Source: Prescottella sp. R16 (lineage in GTDB: Bacteria > Actinomycetota > Actinomycetes > Mycobacteriales > Mycobacteriaceae). From it: a stretch of DNA of 64,000 bases. The position numbers were made by a program, and so were the translations under genes. Each line of letters opens with the position of its first letter. Within the stretch, counting starts at the first letter, position 1. The stretch spans positions 372,001 to 436,000 of the forward strand of contig NZ_CP130943.1 in NCBI RefSeq assembly GCF_030656875.1. The letters run 5' to 3'. Below are positions 47,115 to 54,215 of this stretch, piece by piece. The notes below the pieces were generated by a model. That model was not told where the DNA came from. It saw only the letters and a program-made list of their open reading frames with translations, and made no database searches.

Positions 47115-47892
47115 GACGCTCGCGATCATCCAGTGGGACCAGGCGTACAACCGCAACGGCAACTCCAAGTTGCCCCGTGCCGCGATGAACGCTCTTCGCA
47201 CCTACATGAACAACCACACCCTGACCGGGTGGGTCTCTCAGGAGACGCTCGCCGAGAACACCGGGCTGACGGTGCGAGGGGTGCGGAAGCAGCTCGACGC
47301 CAACGAGGCGGCGGGCTGGCTGGAGATCGTCGAGCAGGGCCGGTCGGCCAGGGCGACCGTCTACAGGCTGGCAATCCCAACCGGAACCACAGTTCCGGTA
47401 GAGGTGGCCACGGAGGAGCCAACCGGAACCACAGTTCCGGTAGATACGGGTTCTACCGGAACCACAGTTCCGGGTCTACCGGAACCACAGTTCCGCCCTA
47501 CTGCTCCTAGAACTTCTCCTCAAGAGAAGTTCTATATGGGAACTACTCCTAGGAGGGGGAACCCTGGTTCCGCCAAGGCGGCACCCGAGATCCCCCACCA
47601 GGGGGACCAGGACGAGACCGGCCAGGAGAGCCGGTCTCTTGCGGTTGCGGGTCCAGAGAATCGGCCGGCCAAAAGCAGGCAGGCCGAACATGAACCTGCA
47701 TCTGCCGGGGCCATCGAGGCCCCGGAGGAGTACCGGCCTGTCGGCCTGCAACCGCTGTCCCGGTCGTCGATCGATGACGACCCGTTCGCCGACGCCCCCG
47801 CGTGGCGAGCTGAGGCAGCCGCTCGCGAGAAGCGAGCTGCACGACGGCTCGAACCTGCAACCGCTCCGAGTCCGTTGGACCCGTTCGCCTGA
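47107..47892 (+). CDS. Winged-helix replication initiator-like protein with internal iterons
   Basis: Residues 1-90 form a helix-turn-helix domain of the type in phage and plasmid replication proteins (AIIQWDQAYNRNGNSKLPRAAMNALRTYM, then GWVSQETLAENTGLTVRGVRKQLDANEAAGWLEIVEQGRSARATVYRL). The following 40 residues repeat GTTVPV, because the DNA carries four 20-bp palindromic iterons. The C-terminal half is disordered, Pro/Glu-rich, ending in DPFADAP and LDPFA motifs that could bind a partner. Likely role: origin recognition and helper-host replisome recruitment. Confidence 0.75.
   Translation: MPETLAIIQWDQAYNRNGNSKLPRAAMNALRTYMNNHTLTGWVSQETLAENTGLTVRGVRKQLDANEAAGWLEIVEQGRSARATVYRLAIPTGTTVPVEVATEEPTGTTVPVDTGSTGTTVPGLPEPQFRPTAPRTSPQEKFYMGTTPRRGNPGSAKAAPEIPHQGDQDETGQESRSLAVAGPENRPAKSRQAEHEPASAGAIEAPEEYRPVGLQPLSRSSIDDDPFADAPAWRAEAAAREKRAARRLEPATAPSPLDPFA
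47380..47497. repeat. Four palindromic iterons, candidate replication origin
   Basis: ACCGGAACCACAGTTCCGGT occurs at 47380-47399 and 47422-47441. Near-identical copies are at 47455-47474 (last base changed) and 47478-47497 (last two changed). Each is an inverted repeat around CACA. A further 10-bp stem (AGAACTTCTC, 47509-47518, with its complement at 47524-47533) follows. Confidence 0.75.
47670..47683 (+). repeat. Interspersed 14-bp repeat, copy 2
   Basis: CAAAAGCAGGCAGG lies inside the replication gene, read as Ala-Lys-Ser-Arg-Gln-Ala. It is flanked by GGCCGGC and CCG. It is in a different reading frame from copy 3, so the DNA sequence itself is conserved. Confidence 0.75.
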
Positions 47893-47916
47893 CCACAACT
47901 TGACACACCCAATCGA

Positions 47917-47944
47917 GGCCACGACCCCACGTCGTGGCCTTTTT
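47917..47944 (+). terminator. Intrinsic terminator after the replication gene
   Basis: GGCCACGAC and GTCGTGGCC enclose a 5-nt loop and are followed by TTTTT, 25 bp after the stop. Confidence 0.9.
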
Positions 47945-47986
47945 GCTGCCCGGACCAGGGCAGCGACCACACAGAGGAGAGAACAC

Positions 47987-48139
47987 ATGGACGCACTGAC
48001 CGAGGCAGTCGTACACACTGCCGAGTACCGAGGACCGCATCGGGTCTGGAACGTCGGCCCCGAGGCCGTCGTCAGCCTCAGTCCTGGCAAGGGCCATCCG
48101 TTCGAGGGCCTGGCCGTCACTCACTGGACGGAGGACTGA
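47987..48139 (+). CDS. Small hypothetical protein (50 residues)
   Basis: The ATG has AGAGGAGAG six bases upstream. The 50-residue sequence (AVVHTAEYRGPHRVWNVGPEAVVSLSPGKGHPFEGL) has mixed polar and aromatic residues and no recognised domain. It is the first of three overlapping genes: its stop shares a base with the next ATG (TGATG). Confidence 0.65.
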   Translation: MDALTEAVVHTAEYRGPHRVWNVGPEAVVSLSPGKGHPFEGLAVTHWTED

Positions 48140-48222
48140 TGGCCGTCTACCTCGGCTGGATCCTCGCCAACCTCGCTGCAGGCGCTGCCCTGGCGCTGGA
48201 CGCCCGGAGGCTCGCCCGGTGA
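48139..48222 (+). CDS. 27-residue membrane microprotein
   Basis: This tiny gene (AVYLGWILANLAAGAALALDARRLAR) is locked between its neighbours by a TGATG overlap upstream and a GTGA overlap downstream, and GGAGG lies just upstream. It encodes one short hydrophobic helix and a basic tail, so it should insert in the membrane. Its size is below usual annotation cutoffs. A holin-like or regulatory microprotein is possible. Confidence 0.55.
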   Translation: MAVYLGWILANLAAGAALALDARRLAR

Positions 48223-48425
48223 ACGCACAAGGCCGAGAGGCCGCGTTCCAGCGGCACCTGCAGATGTCCGCGAAGTACATCGAAGCCATCCACGAGGCCG
48301 GAGACCTCGCCTGGTTCGAGGACGGGCACCCGCGCCGGTACGTGATCCTCGCCCAGCTCGGGATGGATGACGACATCGAAGAGATCGACCTACGCCGGGC
48401 GCTGTTTATGCGCCGATACCGATAG
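48219..48425 (+). CDS. Small hypothetical protein (68 residues)
   Basis: The GTG start overlaps the preceding stop by 4 bp. The protein is helical and charged (AAFQRHLQMSAKYIEAIHEAGDLAWFEDG, then LGMDDDIEEIDLRRALFMRRYR), soluble and without recognised domain. It lies 20 bp before the scaffold-like gene, so it could belong to the head operon. Confidence 0.65.
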   Translation: MNAQGREAAFQRHLQMSAKYIEAIHEAGDLAWFEDGHPRRYVILAQLGMDDDIEEIDLRRALFMRRYR

Positions 48426-48445
48426 TCCAGAGGAGAGATGAGCAC

Positions 48446-48901
48446 ATGCAAGAATCACAGACCCCCGTTCCCGGCCCTGAGAGCAACGCTGACGGAGTTT
48501 CTACGGCTTCGGGCACCTCGGTTGCCCCCGACGCCGATAACGGTCCTCAGCGGGCCAGCAAGGAAGCCCGGTACCGAGTCGAACGGAACGCTGCCCGCGA
48601 GGAGCTGACCGCTGCCCAGGCCCGCATCGAGCGGATGCAGCGAGCAGAGATCGAGCGACTGGCTGCGGACGCAGGCCTGGCGCACGCGTCCGATGTGTTC
48701 ACCCTCTCGGGGAACGAGCCGGTCGACTACCTCGACGACGACGGCAACGTCGACCCGGCCCGAGTAGCGGCTGATGTCGACGCCGTCCTCACCGAGCGTC
48801 CCGGCCTGCGGAAGAACTCCCCAGCGTTCGATCCCTCGCAGGGCACCGGAGGCAACAAGCCGAAGGCGCCGGCCCTGTCGTGGGGCGCACTGTTCCAGTG
48901 A
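48446..48901 (+). CDS. Capsid scaffold-like protein
   Basis: The 151-residue protein has an acidic, disordered N-terminus (about 35 residues). A central coiled coil follows (RYRVERNAAREELTAAQARIERMQRAEIERLAADAG) and a short C-terminal region. This composition and position directly before a major capsid gene are typical of phage scaffolding proteins. No protease domain is seen. It may define a small capsid size. Confidence 0.7.
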   Translation: MQESQTPVPGPESNADGVSTASGTSVAPDADNGPQRASKEARYRVERNAAREELTAAQARIERMQRAEIERLAADAGLAHASDVFTLSGNEPVDYLDDDGNVDPARVAADVDAVLTERPGLRKNSPAFDPSQGTGGNKPKAPALSWGALFQ

Positions 48902-48997
48902 CTTCGAACGCTGTGGTCTGTGGCTGACAGCGTTCAACTAAAGGGGCTGTGCCCCAAGGGATTCGGTCCGTAACCGTCTCCTGATTCACCATCCATC

Positions 48998-49029
48998 AAG
49001 GCCTCTGGCAATCGTGCCGGGGCCTTTTT
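48998..49029 (+). terminator. Terminator-like hairpin before the capsid gene
   Basis: AAGGCC with GGCA pairs with TGCC and GGCCTT around an ATCG loop, followed by TTT. It lies between the scaffold-like gene and the capsid gene and may reduce or tune read-through. Confidence 0.75.
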
Positions 49030-49049
49030 CATGTCCAGGAGGACACACC

Positions 49050-49877
49050 ATGGCAGTTCTGAACAACAACCTCGCCAACGCCTTCACCCCGGAGGACTAC
49101 GGCAAGCTGATCGATACCGAGGTCGACGCGAAGTCGGTTGCGTTCCAGGCCGCGACCGTCGTCAACACCGACAAGCACCAGGTTCGTTTCCCGGTGCTGC
49201 TCTCGGATCCCGAGACCGGCTGGTACGCCGAGAACACCCCGATCACCCTGGTCGACCCGGAGACGAACGAGATCGTCGTGATCCCGTCCAAGGTTGCGGG
49301 TCTGACCCAGGTCTCGAACGAGGCTGTCGACGACACCGATCCGGCGGTCGCCGCGATCATCGGCCAGGCGCTGGCTCGTGACATCGGCAAGAAGATCGAT
49401 GCCGCGTTCTTCGGCAACACCGTCACCAACGGCCCGTCGGGCCTGCTCTCGGTCTCGGGTGTCCAGGTGGTCGACACCGGTGCCGGTTGGACCACGCTCG
49501 ATTACGTCCACGACGCGAAGTCTCAGGCGATGGCCCACGGTGCCGACCTGACCCACATCGTCCTGGCCCCGGACGTGGCTCTGGCGCTGTCCAAGGCCAA
49601 GACCGGCACCGGCTCGAACCAGGGCCTGCTCGAGACCGTGGACGACGGCATCAAGCTCGCTGGCCTGATCGCTCTGGTCTCGCCTGCGGTTTCGGCCGGC
49701 AACGCTTGGGCGCTGGATTCCTCGCAGGCCATGGCCGTTCGCCGCAAGGGCACCACGGTCTCGCAGTCGAAGGATGCCGCGTTCGGTTCGGACGCGACCC
49801 AGATCCGCGCCGTCTCCCGCGTCGGGTTCGGCTTCGCGAACCCCGCTGGCATCGTCCGTCTGCACGATGCCGCCTGA
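49050..49877 (+). CDS. HK97-fold major capsid protein
   Basis: The 275-residue protein matches compact HK97-type capsid proteins: an N-arm (MAVLNNNLANAFTPEDYGKLIDTEVDAKSVAFQAATVV), the E-loop region RFPVLLSDPETGWYAENTPIT, then the P-domain PSKVAGLTQVSNEAVDDTDPAVAAIIGQALARDIGKKIDAAFF, and the A-domain with HIVLAPDVALALSKAK. No fused protease or delta domain is present. AGGAGG lies 9 bases upstream of the ATG. Presence of a capsid gene without portal, protease or large terminase is the main sign that this is a satellite. Confidence 0.88.
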   Translation: MAVLNNNLANAFTPEDYGKLIDTEVDAKSVAFQAATVVNTDKHQVRFPVLLSDPETGWYAENTPITLVDPETNEIVVIPSKVAGLTQVSNEAVDDTDPAVAAIIGQALARDIGKKIDAAFFGNTVTNGPSGLLSVSGVQVVDTGAGWTTLDYVHDAKSQAMAHGADLTHIVLAPDVALALSKAKTGTGSNQGLLETVDDGIKLAGLIALVSPAVSAGNAWALDSSQAMAVRRKGTTVSQSKDAAFGSDATQIRAVSRVGFGFANPAGIVRLHDAA

Positions 49878-49936
49878 TGTCGACTTGACATCCCCAGGGA
49901 ATCCGTTCCCTGACAACTGAATACGCCGCTGGGAGG

Positions 49937-49950
49937 CCTGCCTGTTTTTG
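49937..49950 (-). repeat. Interspersed 14-bp repeat, copy 4 (inverted)
   Basis: CCTGCCTGTTTTTG is the reverse complement of the shared 14-mer with one change (G to A). It lies in the non-coding gap after the capsid gene, flanked by GGGAGG and GGGCTCCC, which can pair. Confidence 0.65.
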
Positions 49951-50000
49951 GCCGGGCTCCCGGTGGCCCCCAGACCACAGAGGAGAGAAACGAGCCCGCC

Positions 50001-50318
50001 ATGACCACCGCCAACAAGAGTCGTCGCCAGTATTCGTGCCCCCGTGAGGGATGCCCCGGTAAGAGCTTCGACGGGAAGCAGCACTGCAGCTATCTCTGCC
50101 AGGCGATCGCGAAGGAGCTGGAGAGCGCCCAGCGGATCTGCGAGTTCTTCGGAGACTCCGAGCTGACCACCGAGATTTGGACCGAGGCAGTCGCCCTCAG
50201 CGACGATTGCAGCAGATATTTGGAGCTGGGATATCAGCAGCGAATCAAGGTGCTCGAAGCAGGAATCACCCCGAGGCAGTGGCAGGACATCCGCAAGGGT
50301 CGGGCAGTGACCGGCTAG
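50001..50318 (+). CDS. Small protein with N-terminal Cys cluster
   Basis: The 105-residue protein has CPREGCPGKSFDGKQHCSYLC near the N-terminus, a likely zinc-binding finger, followed by a helical region (LESAQRICEFFGDSELTTEIWTEAVALSDDCSRYLELG) and ITPRQWQDIRKGRAV at the end. CAGAGGAGAG lies upstream. It could bind DNA or a helper protein. No family was recognised. Confidence 0.65.
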   Translation: MTTANKSRRQYSCPREGCPGKSFDGKQHCSYLCQAIAKELESAQRICEFFGDSELTTEIWTEAVALSDDCSRYLELGYQQRIKVLEAGITPRQWQDIRKGRAVTG

Positions 50319-50500
50319 TCCACGAATCCAGCCAGCAGATCGTCCTCGATGACCACGGGCATCGGGAGCATCTCGACCCGCGAGACTCCACACGAGTTCG
50401 GGGTATCGAGGATCCCCTCATCCTTGATGAACTGGGCAAACACAGCATCGAGGCCGTCAGGGACCGGTCGAGTCCGGGTGTCTTCGGTCTGCATCGGCAC
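50315..50500 (-). CDS. Small minus-strand hypothetical protein
   Basis: The 61-residue reading frame has coding-like codon use (third positions mainly G or C) and acidic composition (RVEMLPMPVVIEDDLLAGFVD). No strong ribosome site precedes GTG 50500 or ATG 50494. It is one of only two plausible minus-strand genes in the element. Its 3' end overlaps the zinc-finger-like gene by 4 bp. It could be a second cistron of the minus-strand pair. Confidence 0.45.
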   Translation of the reverse strand: MPMQTEDTRTRPVPDGLDAVFAQFIKDEGILDTPNSCGVSRVEMLPMPVVIEDDLLAGFVD

Positions 50501-50574
50501 ATTGTCACATCACGCGGGCTGGACCAGCACCGCGACACGCAATGGCAGGCCAGTCAAAGACGGCTAGGAGCTGC

Positions 50575-50844
50575 TCAGTCCGTGCCCGGTCGGTGGTACT
50601 TCATCATCCCGAGTCGGACCTCTCGACTACTAGCAGCGAACCGAGTGCTCAGCTCCTCGGCCTCAGCCACGAGGTCGTCGCTGACCTCGATGGTGTCGTC
50701 ACCGTCGTACTCCTCGATGGAGTACATCGCTTTGCCGATGGTTCCGCCCATCGTCAGGTCATCCTTCCCTGCGAGCAGGAAGACCTCAGGCGACACCTCG
50801 ACTGCCAGATGTCCCTGGACTCGGTGGGTGGCTCGGATCCTCAC
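50575..50844 (-). CDS. Minus-strand hypothetical protein (89 residues)
   Basis: The protein reads naturally: RIRATHRVQGHLAVEVSPEVFLLAGKDD, then YSIEEYDGDDTIEVSDDLVAEAEELSTRFAASSREVRLGMM. It is acidic with a predicted C-terminal helix. GTG start. It faces away from the terS gene across a palindrome-rich gap. Opposite orientation to the rest of the element suggests expression in the dormant state, perhaps as repressor or anti-helper factor; this is inference. Confidence 0.6.
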   Translation of the reverse strand: MRIRATHRVQGHLAVEVSPEVFLLAGKDDLTMGGTIGKAMYSIEEYDGDDTIEVSDDLVAEAEELSTRFAASSREVRLGMMKYHRPGTD

Positions 50845-51077
50845 CGGTACATCGTCCCAGATCAGGGCCCTGGGTACCCAGGGGGGTTACCCCGTACCCC
50901 CGTTCCAGACCGGGTGGTAATGCGCCCGCCATATCCGATGCCGTGGCATCCAGCTGATTTGTCCCTCGCGCTCGCGATGCCGTGCCGCTCCGCCAGCGTT
51001 TTTCCGGCACCGATCTTCCCCTGACCTGCACGAACGGCCCTCCGTGGGCCTCTCAAACGACCCATAAAGGAGGCCTG
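50845..51077. other. Palindrome-rich gap before terS; candidate packaging site or divergent promoter region
   Basis: No gene is seen. CCCTGGGTACCCAGGG is a perfect 16-bp palindrome near 50868-50883, directly followed by GGGGGT-TACCCCGT-ACCCCC. Position next to a small terminase gene suits a cos or pac site; control of the flanking divergent genes is the alternative. Confidence 0.4.
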
Positions 51078-51446
51078 ATGGCCGAGAAACCAGAGATTCC
51101 GAGGGCGCCAACGGGCCTTTCGGCGCGTGGAAAGCAGCTCTGGAAGGAGCTGCACGTCGTCTACGACTTCGCAGACGCACCGGAGAAGACCGCCATCCTC
51201 GAGGAGGCCTGCCGCACCGCCGACGTGGTGAAGCGGCTGCAGGCGATCGTGGACGCCGCCGCCGAACTTCGAGTACGAGGCTCGCAGGGGCAGCCGGTGG
51301 CGATGCCGGAGCTGCTGGAGCTGCGGCAGTACCGGGCGCTGATGGTGCAACTGCTCAAGGCGCTCGGGTGTCCCGACGACGAGGACGCCCTGACTCGCTC
51401 TGAGCTGGGCAAGCTCGGCGCTGCAGCGCGGTGGGGGAAGTCCTGA
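51078..51446 (+). CDS. Small terminase subunit-like protein
   Basis: The 122-residue helical protein resembles actinophage TerS: GLSARGKQLWKELHVVYDF, KTAILEEACRTADVVKRLQAIVDAAAELRVRGSQGQPVAMPELLELRQYRALMVQLLKAL, and the short end ELGKLGAAARWGKS. The RVRGSQGQPVxMPEL block is typical. TerS recognises DNA for packaging; a satellite TerS can redirect a helper's large terminase to satellite DNA. AAAGGAGG precedes the ATG. The next gene overlaps by one base (TGATG). Confidence 0.72.
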   Translation: MAEKPEIPRAPTGLSARGKQLWKELHVVYDFADAPEKTAILEEACRTADVVKRLQAIVDAAAELRVRGSQGQPVAMPELLELRQYRALMVQLLKALGCPDDEDALTRSELGKLGAAARWGKS

Positions 51447-51760
51447 TGGGACGACCGAAACGACGCAACAGCAAACAGTCCGCCTCGAACCCCGAGGCTC
51501 TGGCTGCCCTTCTCCCGGACGAACTCAGGTCTCTGCAGGGTCTAGGTACCCCCAGCGACTACCAGGCGCTGAGAGGCTACGTCGTCGACTGGCTCAACCA
51601 CGCCGTACCAGGTCAGGGCCAGAATCTGGCCTCTCCCGTGATGGACGCAGCCGGGCTCTCGGCTGCTGAATTCTACCGGATCGCCCTCGGGGCCGGCCAA
51701 AAGCAGGCAGGCCCCTCCGCACACAACCAAGGAGCACCACATGCCCTACGCAACCGCTGA
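51446..51760 (+). CDS. Hypothetical protein of the head module
   Basis: The 104-residue protein begins GRPKRRNSKQSASNPEALAALLPDEL, with a basic start and a helical middle (YQALRGYVVDWLNHAVPGQGQNLASPVMDAAGLSAAEFYRIALGAG). The ATG overlaps the terS stop by one base, and the gene's end overlaps the connector gene by 20 bp. It contains repeat copy 3. Function unknown; a packaging or connector accessory is possible. Confidence 0.6.
   Translation: MGRPKRRNSKQSASNPEALAALLPDELRSLQGLGTPSDYQALRGYVVDWLNHAVPGQGQNLASPVMDAAGLSAAEFYRIALGAGQKQAGPSAHNQGAPHALRNR
51698..51711 (+). repeat. Interspersed 14-bp repeat, copy 3
   Basis: CAAAAGCAGGCAGG is flanked by GGGGCCGGC and CCCC so that GGGGCC and GGCCCC can pair around it. 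Here it is read as Gln-Lys-Gln-Ala-Gly, a different frame from copy 2. Confidence 0.75.
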
Positions 51761-52142
51761 CGATGTCCAGGCCGTACTCGGTCGGGCGCTGACGCCCGAA
51801 GAGGCCGGGATGGTCAACCGGCGACTCGAACAGGTCGAGCGCATGATCATTCGCCGGATCCCGGATCTGGCTGACCAGATCACCTCGGGAGCTATCGACC
51901 AGGCCGACGTGGTCGACATCGAGGCCGAGGCCGTCCTCCGGGTGGTCCGCAACCCCGAGGGCCTGTTCTCCGAGACGGATGGAACCTACGGCTACCAGCT
52001 CGACCGTGAGACCGCATCCGGCAAGCTGCAGATCCTCCCGGAGGAGTGGCAGACGTTCGGGATCCGCCCGAGCAAGATGCACATGATCGTGCCGAATCTG
52101 GTTGCCCCGGCACGCCGCCCGATGTTCGGGGCAGGTGGCTGA
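51741..52142 (+). CDS. Head-tail connector protein (gp6/gp15-like adaptor)
   Basis: The 133-residue protein begins with the adaptor pattern PYATADDVQAVLGRALTPEEAGMVNRRLEQVERMIIRRIPDL, a four-helix bundle that docks under the portal. It ends with AARRP-like residues. Such adaptors need a portal, which is not encoded here, so it would have to fit a helper's portal. AAGGAG lies 8 bases before the ATG. Confidence 0.8.
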   Translation: MPYATADDVQAVLGRALTPEEAGMVNRRLEQVERMIIRRIPDLADQITSGAIDQADVVDIEAEAVLRVVRNPEGLFSETDGTYGYQLDRETASGKLQILPEEWQTFGIRPSKMHMIVPNLVAPARRPMFGAGG

Positions 52143-52143
52143 A

Positions 52144-52485
52144 GTGTCACTACTCAACCGTGGAACCGAGACCGTGAAGGTCTTCCCCGAAGAGGTCGTC
52201 ATCGACGAGGACGGCAACAAGCTCACCCGGCCGAGCAAGGTCGGTGTCCTGGTCAAGGCTGTTGTGCAGCCGATCAACCTGATGGCAGCCAACTTTGAGT
52301 CTCAGAACATCGGGTTCGAGACCACGACGAAGTACAAGCTGCGGCTGGTCGGATACCCCGGCCTGCTCGATGCTCAGTCCGCCGTCGAGTGGCGCGGCAA
52401 GCGGTACGTCATCGACGGAGAGCCCTCGATCTTCAACGGCTCGCCGCGTACGGCACGAGCCGAGTACGTCATGCTCCGCAAGTAA
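52144..52485 (+). CDS. Head completion/stopper protein
   Basis: The 113-residue protein is beta-rich and resembles phage head-closure proteins (TVKVFPEEVVIDEDGNKLTRPSKVGVLVKAVVQPIN, then FETTTKYKLRLVGYPGLLDAQSAVEWRGKRYVIDGEPSIFNGSPRTARAEYVMLRK). It starts with GTG one base after the connector stop. It would close the filled head and receive a helper tail. Confidence 0.78.
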   Translation: MSLLNRGTETVKVFPEEVVIDEDGNKLTRPSKVGVLVKAVVQPINLMAANFESQNIGFETTTKYKLRLVGYPGLLDAQSAVEWRGKRYVIDGEPSIFNGSPRTARAEYVMLRK

Positions 52486-52492
52486 GGGCAAA

Positions 52493-52593
52493 CTCGACTC
52501 ATCGACTCATCGACTCATCGACTCATCGACTCATCGACTCATCGACTCATCGACTCATCGACTCATCGACTCATCGACTCATCGACTCATCGA
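52493..52593 (+). repeat. 8-bp tandem repeat array (ATCGACTC, about 12.6 copies)
   Basis: Eleven exact copies of ATCGACTC run from 52501 to 52588. A one-mismatch copy precedes them (52493) and a partial copy follows (52589-52593). It begins 8 bp after the stop of the last head gene. Perfect identity suggests recent expansion by slippage or selection as a protein-binding array. Confidence 0.95.
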
Positions 52594-54215
52594 ACATGCG
52601 AGTAGTCGAGTGACCAGGTAACTGGGTGTCAGTAGGTAGGCTCTGGGCACCGCTTCGACGACCACGTATCGAGCACCTTGGCGGGGTTTGCCGGCGCATC
52701 CGATATGGGGGGGGCGAGCGTCTACCCCGGCGGGCCGGACAGCGCCGACGACACCTCTGTCGGCGGCATTCCAGCACTTGCCTGTGGTGAACGCAATGCG
52801 AGACCTTCTTACGCCGCTCAACGAGTGTCATGGGTCGCCATGACCGCCTCTGAAGATGCACAGACGAGCTAACTTTCTCACTCCGGCCCTAGGTTACGCA
52901 GTTATGGGTGTCGGGCCCACTGGAAGCCGCTGAGGCGGCGGTACGCACGTTTCCCCAGGTGGCCGTAGGTATCGCTGCCCGCGTAGATGAGGGTAGGAGC
53001 TTCAGATTTGAGTTGCTTCCTGTCTAACTTTGCGCGATAGTGAGCAGCGTTGCTCTATATAGAACAAGATAGAACAAGGGCCTCGGCCTGTGCTGGTAAC
53101 ACAGACCGAGACCCTTGCAGCGGACTTCTACCGGCGCGGGGAACCCAACCACACCGCCGTCAGAAGCAATCGGGACGCCACCTGGAGCCCAGTGCCCCAG
53201 GTGGCGTTGCCGTTCTCAAGCAGGATTGCGCCTGCCATTCGCAGCAACACTCCAGCCGAAGCAAGGTGTCCGAGTAACGCCTGGTACCGCCGTTCCCTCG
53301 TATTGAGCGAACGCACACTGGGGGGCTCCACGTATGGAACTCCTCTCCCTTAAGGTCCGGCCCTGTATGGGTCCGGGACAGAGGAGAGGGGTGCTCACGC
53401 TCCCCAATGGGAGGGAGAGGCGAGTTCCTTGATAGTGCTTTCTCAGTGCCATGTAGACACTACATCCTGTGGCCGACGGATACCTACAACGCGAGATCTT
53501 GTGAGTCACATCGATGAAATCCCCCAGCATCCATCCCCATCTGGGGGATGTTTAAGGCGTGTCGCGCACCACCGCCCGGCCCGTGACAGAGTCGATTGAC
53601 CTACTGCGTAGGACGCCGGCCTGGCCGAGTTCTGTCGGGTACCAGTCGACGCTGGCTCTCTCGCGCTTCGTACGTGACGAACTTGCAGAACTTGTTGTCG
53701 AAGTACTCCAGCGAGGTGTAGTTCCTCCTCTGATCGAGTCGCCCCTCGGTGGAACCTAGACATCCCGGCCTACGTCTAACCCCCACGTGGACGACGAGGA
53801 ACGCGCTGTCGTGCGAGACGAGGGTTTCGACCCGGACGATCTAGAAGTGGTCGCCGCGCTCGACTTCGTGAGGTGGGAACTGTCGATGTACAGATTCCGC
53901 ATCCTTATGGATGCCCCTCCTGGGCACTGTTCCTGACCGTAAGGGCGCCCCTCCGGGGCGACTAGACCTGTGGCCCTCTCCGTCTCCCCCCAGCCCTTCG
54001 GGCAGCCCCAACGAGACCCACGAACCAAGCCCTTATCGTGTCAGGCCAGCACTCGTGGCCCCGCCCTGGATCAGGGCGTGGCTGGGCTGGACCCCGATGG
54101 AGGTGCCGGCCCCTCACACCGAAGTGCCGCCCCGCGAGCTGGACGGACTGTGCTACTCGCGCCCCGTTGGTTATCGTCGGACTGAGGAGAGTAACGACGA
54201 AGAGGTTTGCATCGC
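52594..54215 (+). other. Gene-poor right end of the element (1.6 kb)
   Basis: No convincing gene is present; a 66-codon frame at 53559-53759 is weak. Visible signals are a tandem 10-mer ATAGAACAAG (53059-53078), a stem GCCACCTGG/CCAGGTGGC (53178-53206), a long-range pairing of GGAACTCCTCTCCC (53337-53350) with GGGAGAGGCGAGTTCC (around 53414-53429), and small hairpins GCATCCTTATGGATGC and CGCCCCTCCGGGGCG near 53898-53962. In the excised circle this stretch lies upstream of int. It may hold the int promoter, a decayed cargo region or structured RNA. Confidence 0.55.
53519..53553 (+). terminator. Terminator-like hairpin in the element's right end
   Basis: ATCCCCCAG and CTGGGGGAT enclose a 13-nt loop and are followed by GTTT. 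It could end transcription of an upstream RNA or of the head operon. Confidence 0.65.

Noticed and set aside
52493..52593. A CRISPR array
   Set aside because: The unit is 8 bp with no spacers and no cas genes are nearby.
52295..52621. Frames reading the 8-bp array as repeated THRLIDSS
   Set aside because: The frame exists only because the array lacks stops; the real stopper gene occupies the other frame and ends at 52485.
53050..53353. Overlapping small frames near 53.1 kb
   Set aside because: They have no ribosome site, mutually overlap and overlap inverted repeats.
53559..53759. A 66-codon plus-strand frame in the element's right end
   Set aside because: No ribosome site, weak codon bias and no recognisable sequence; too weak to call a gene.
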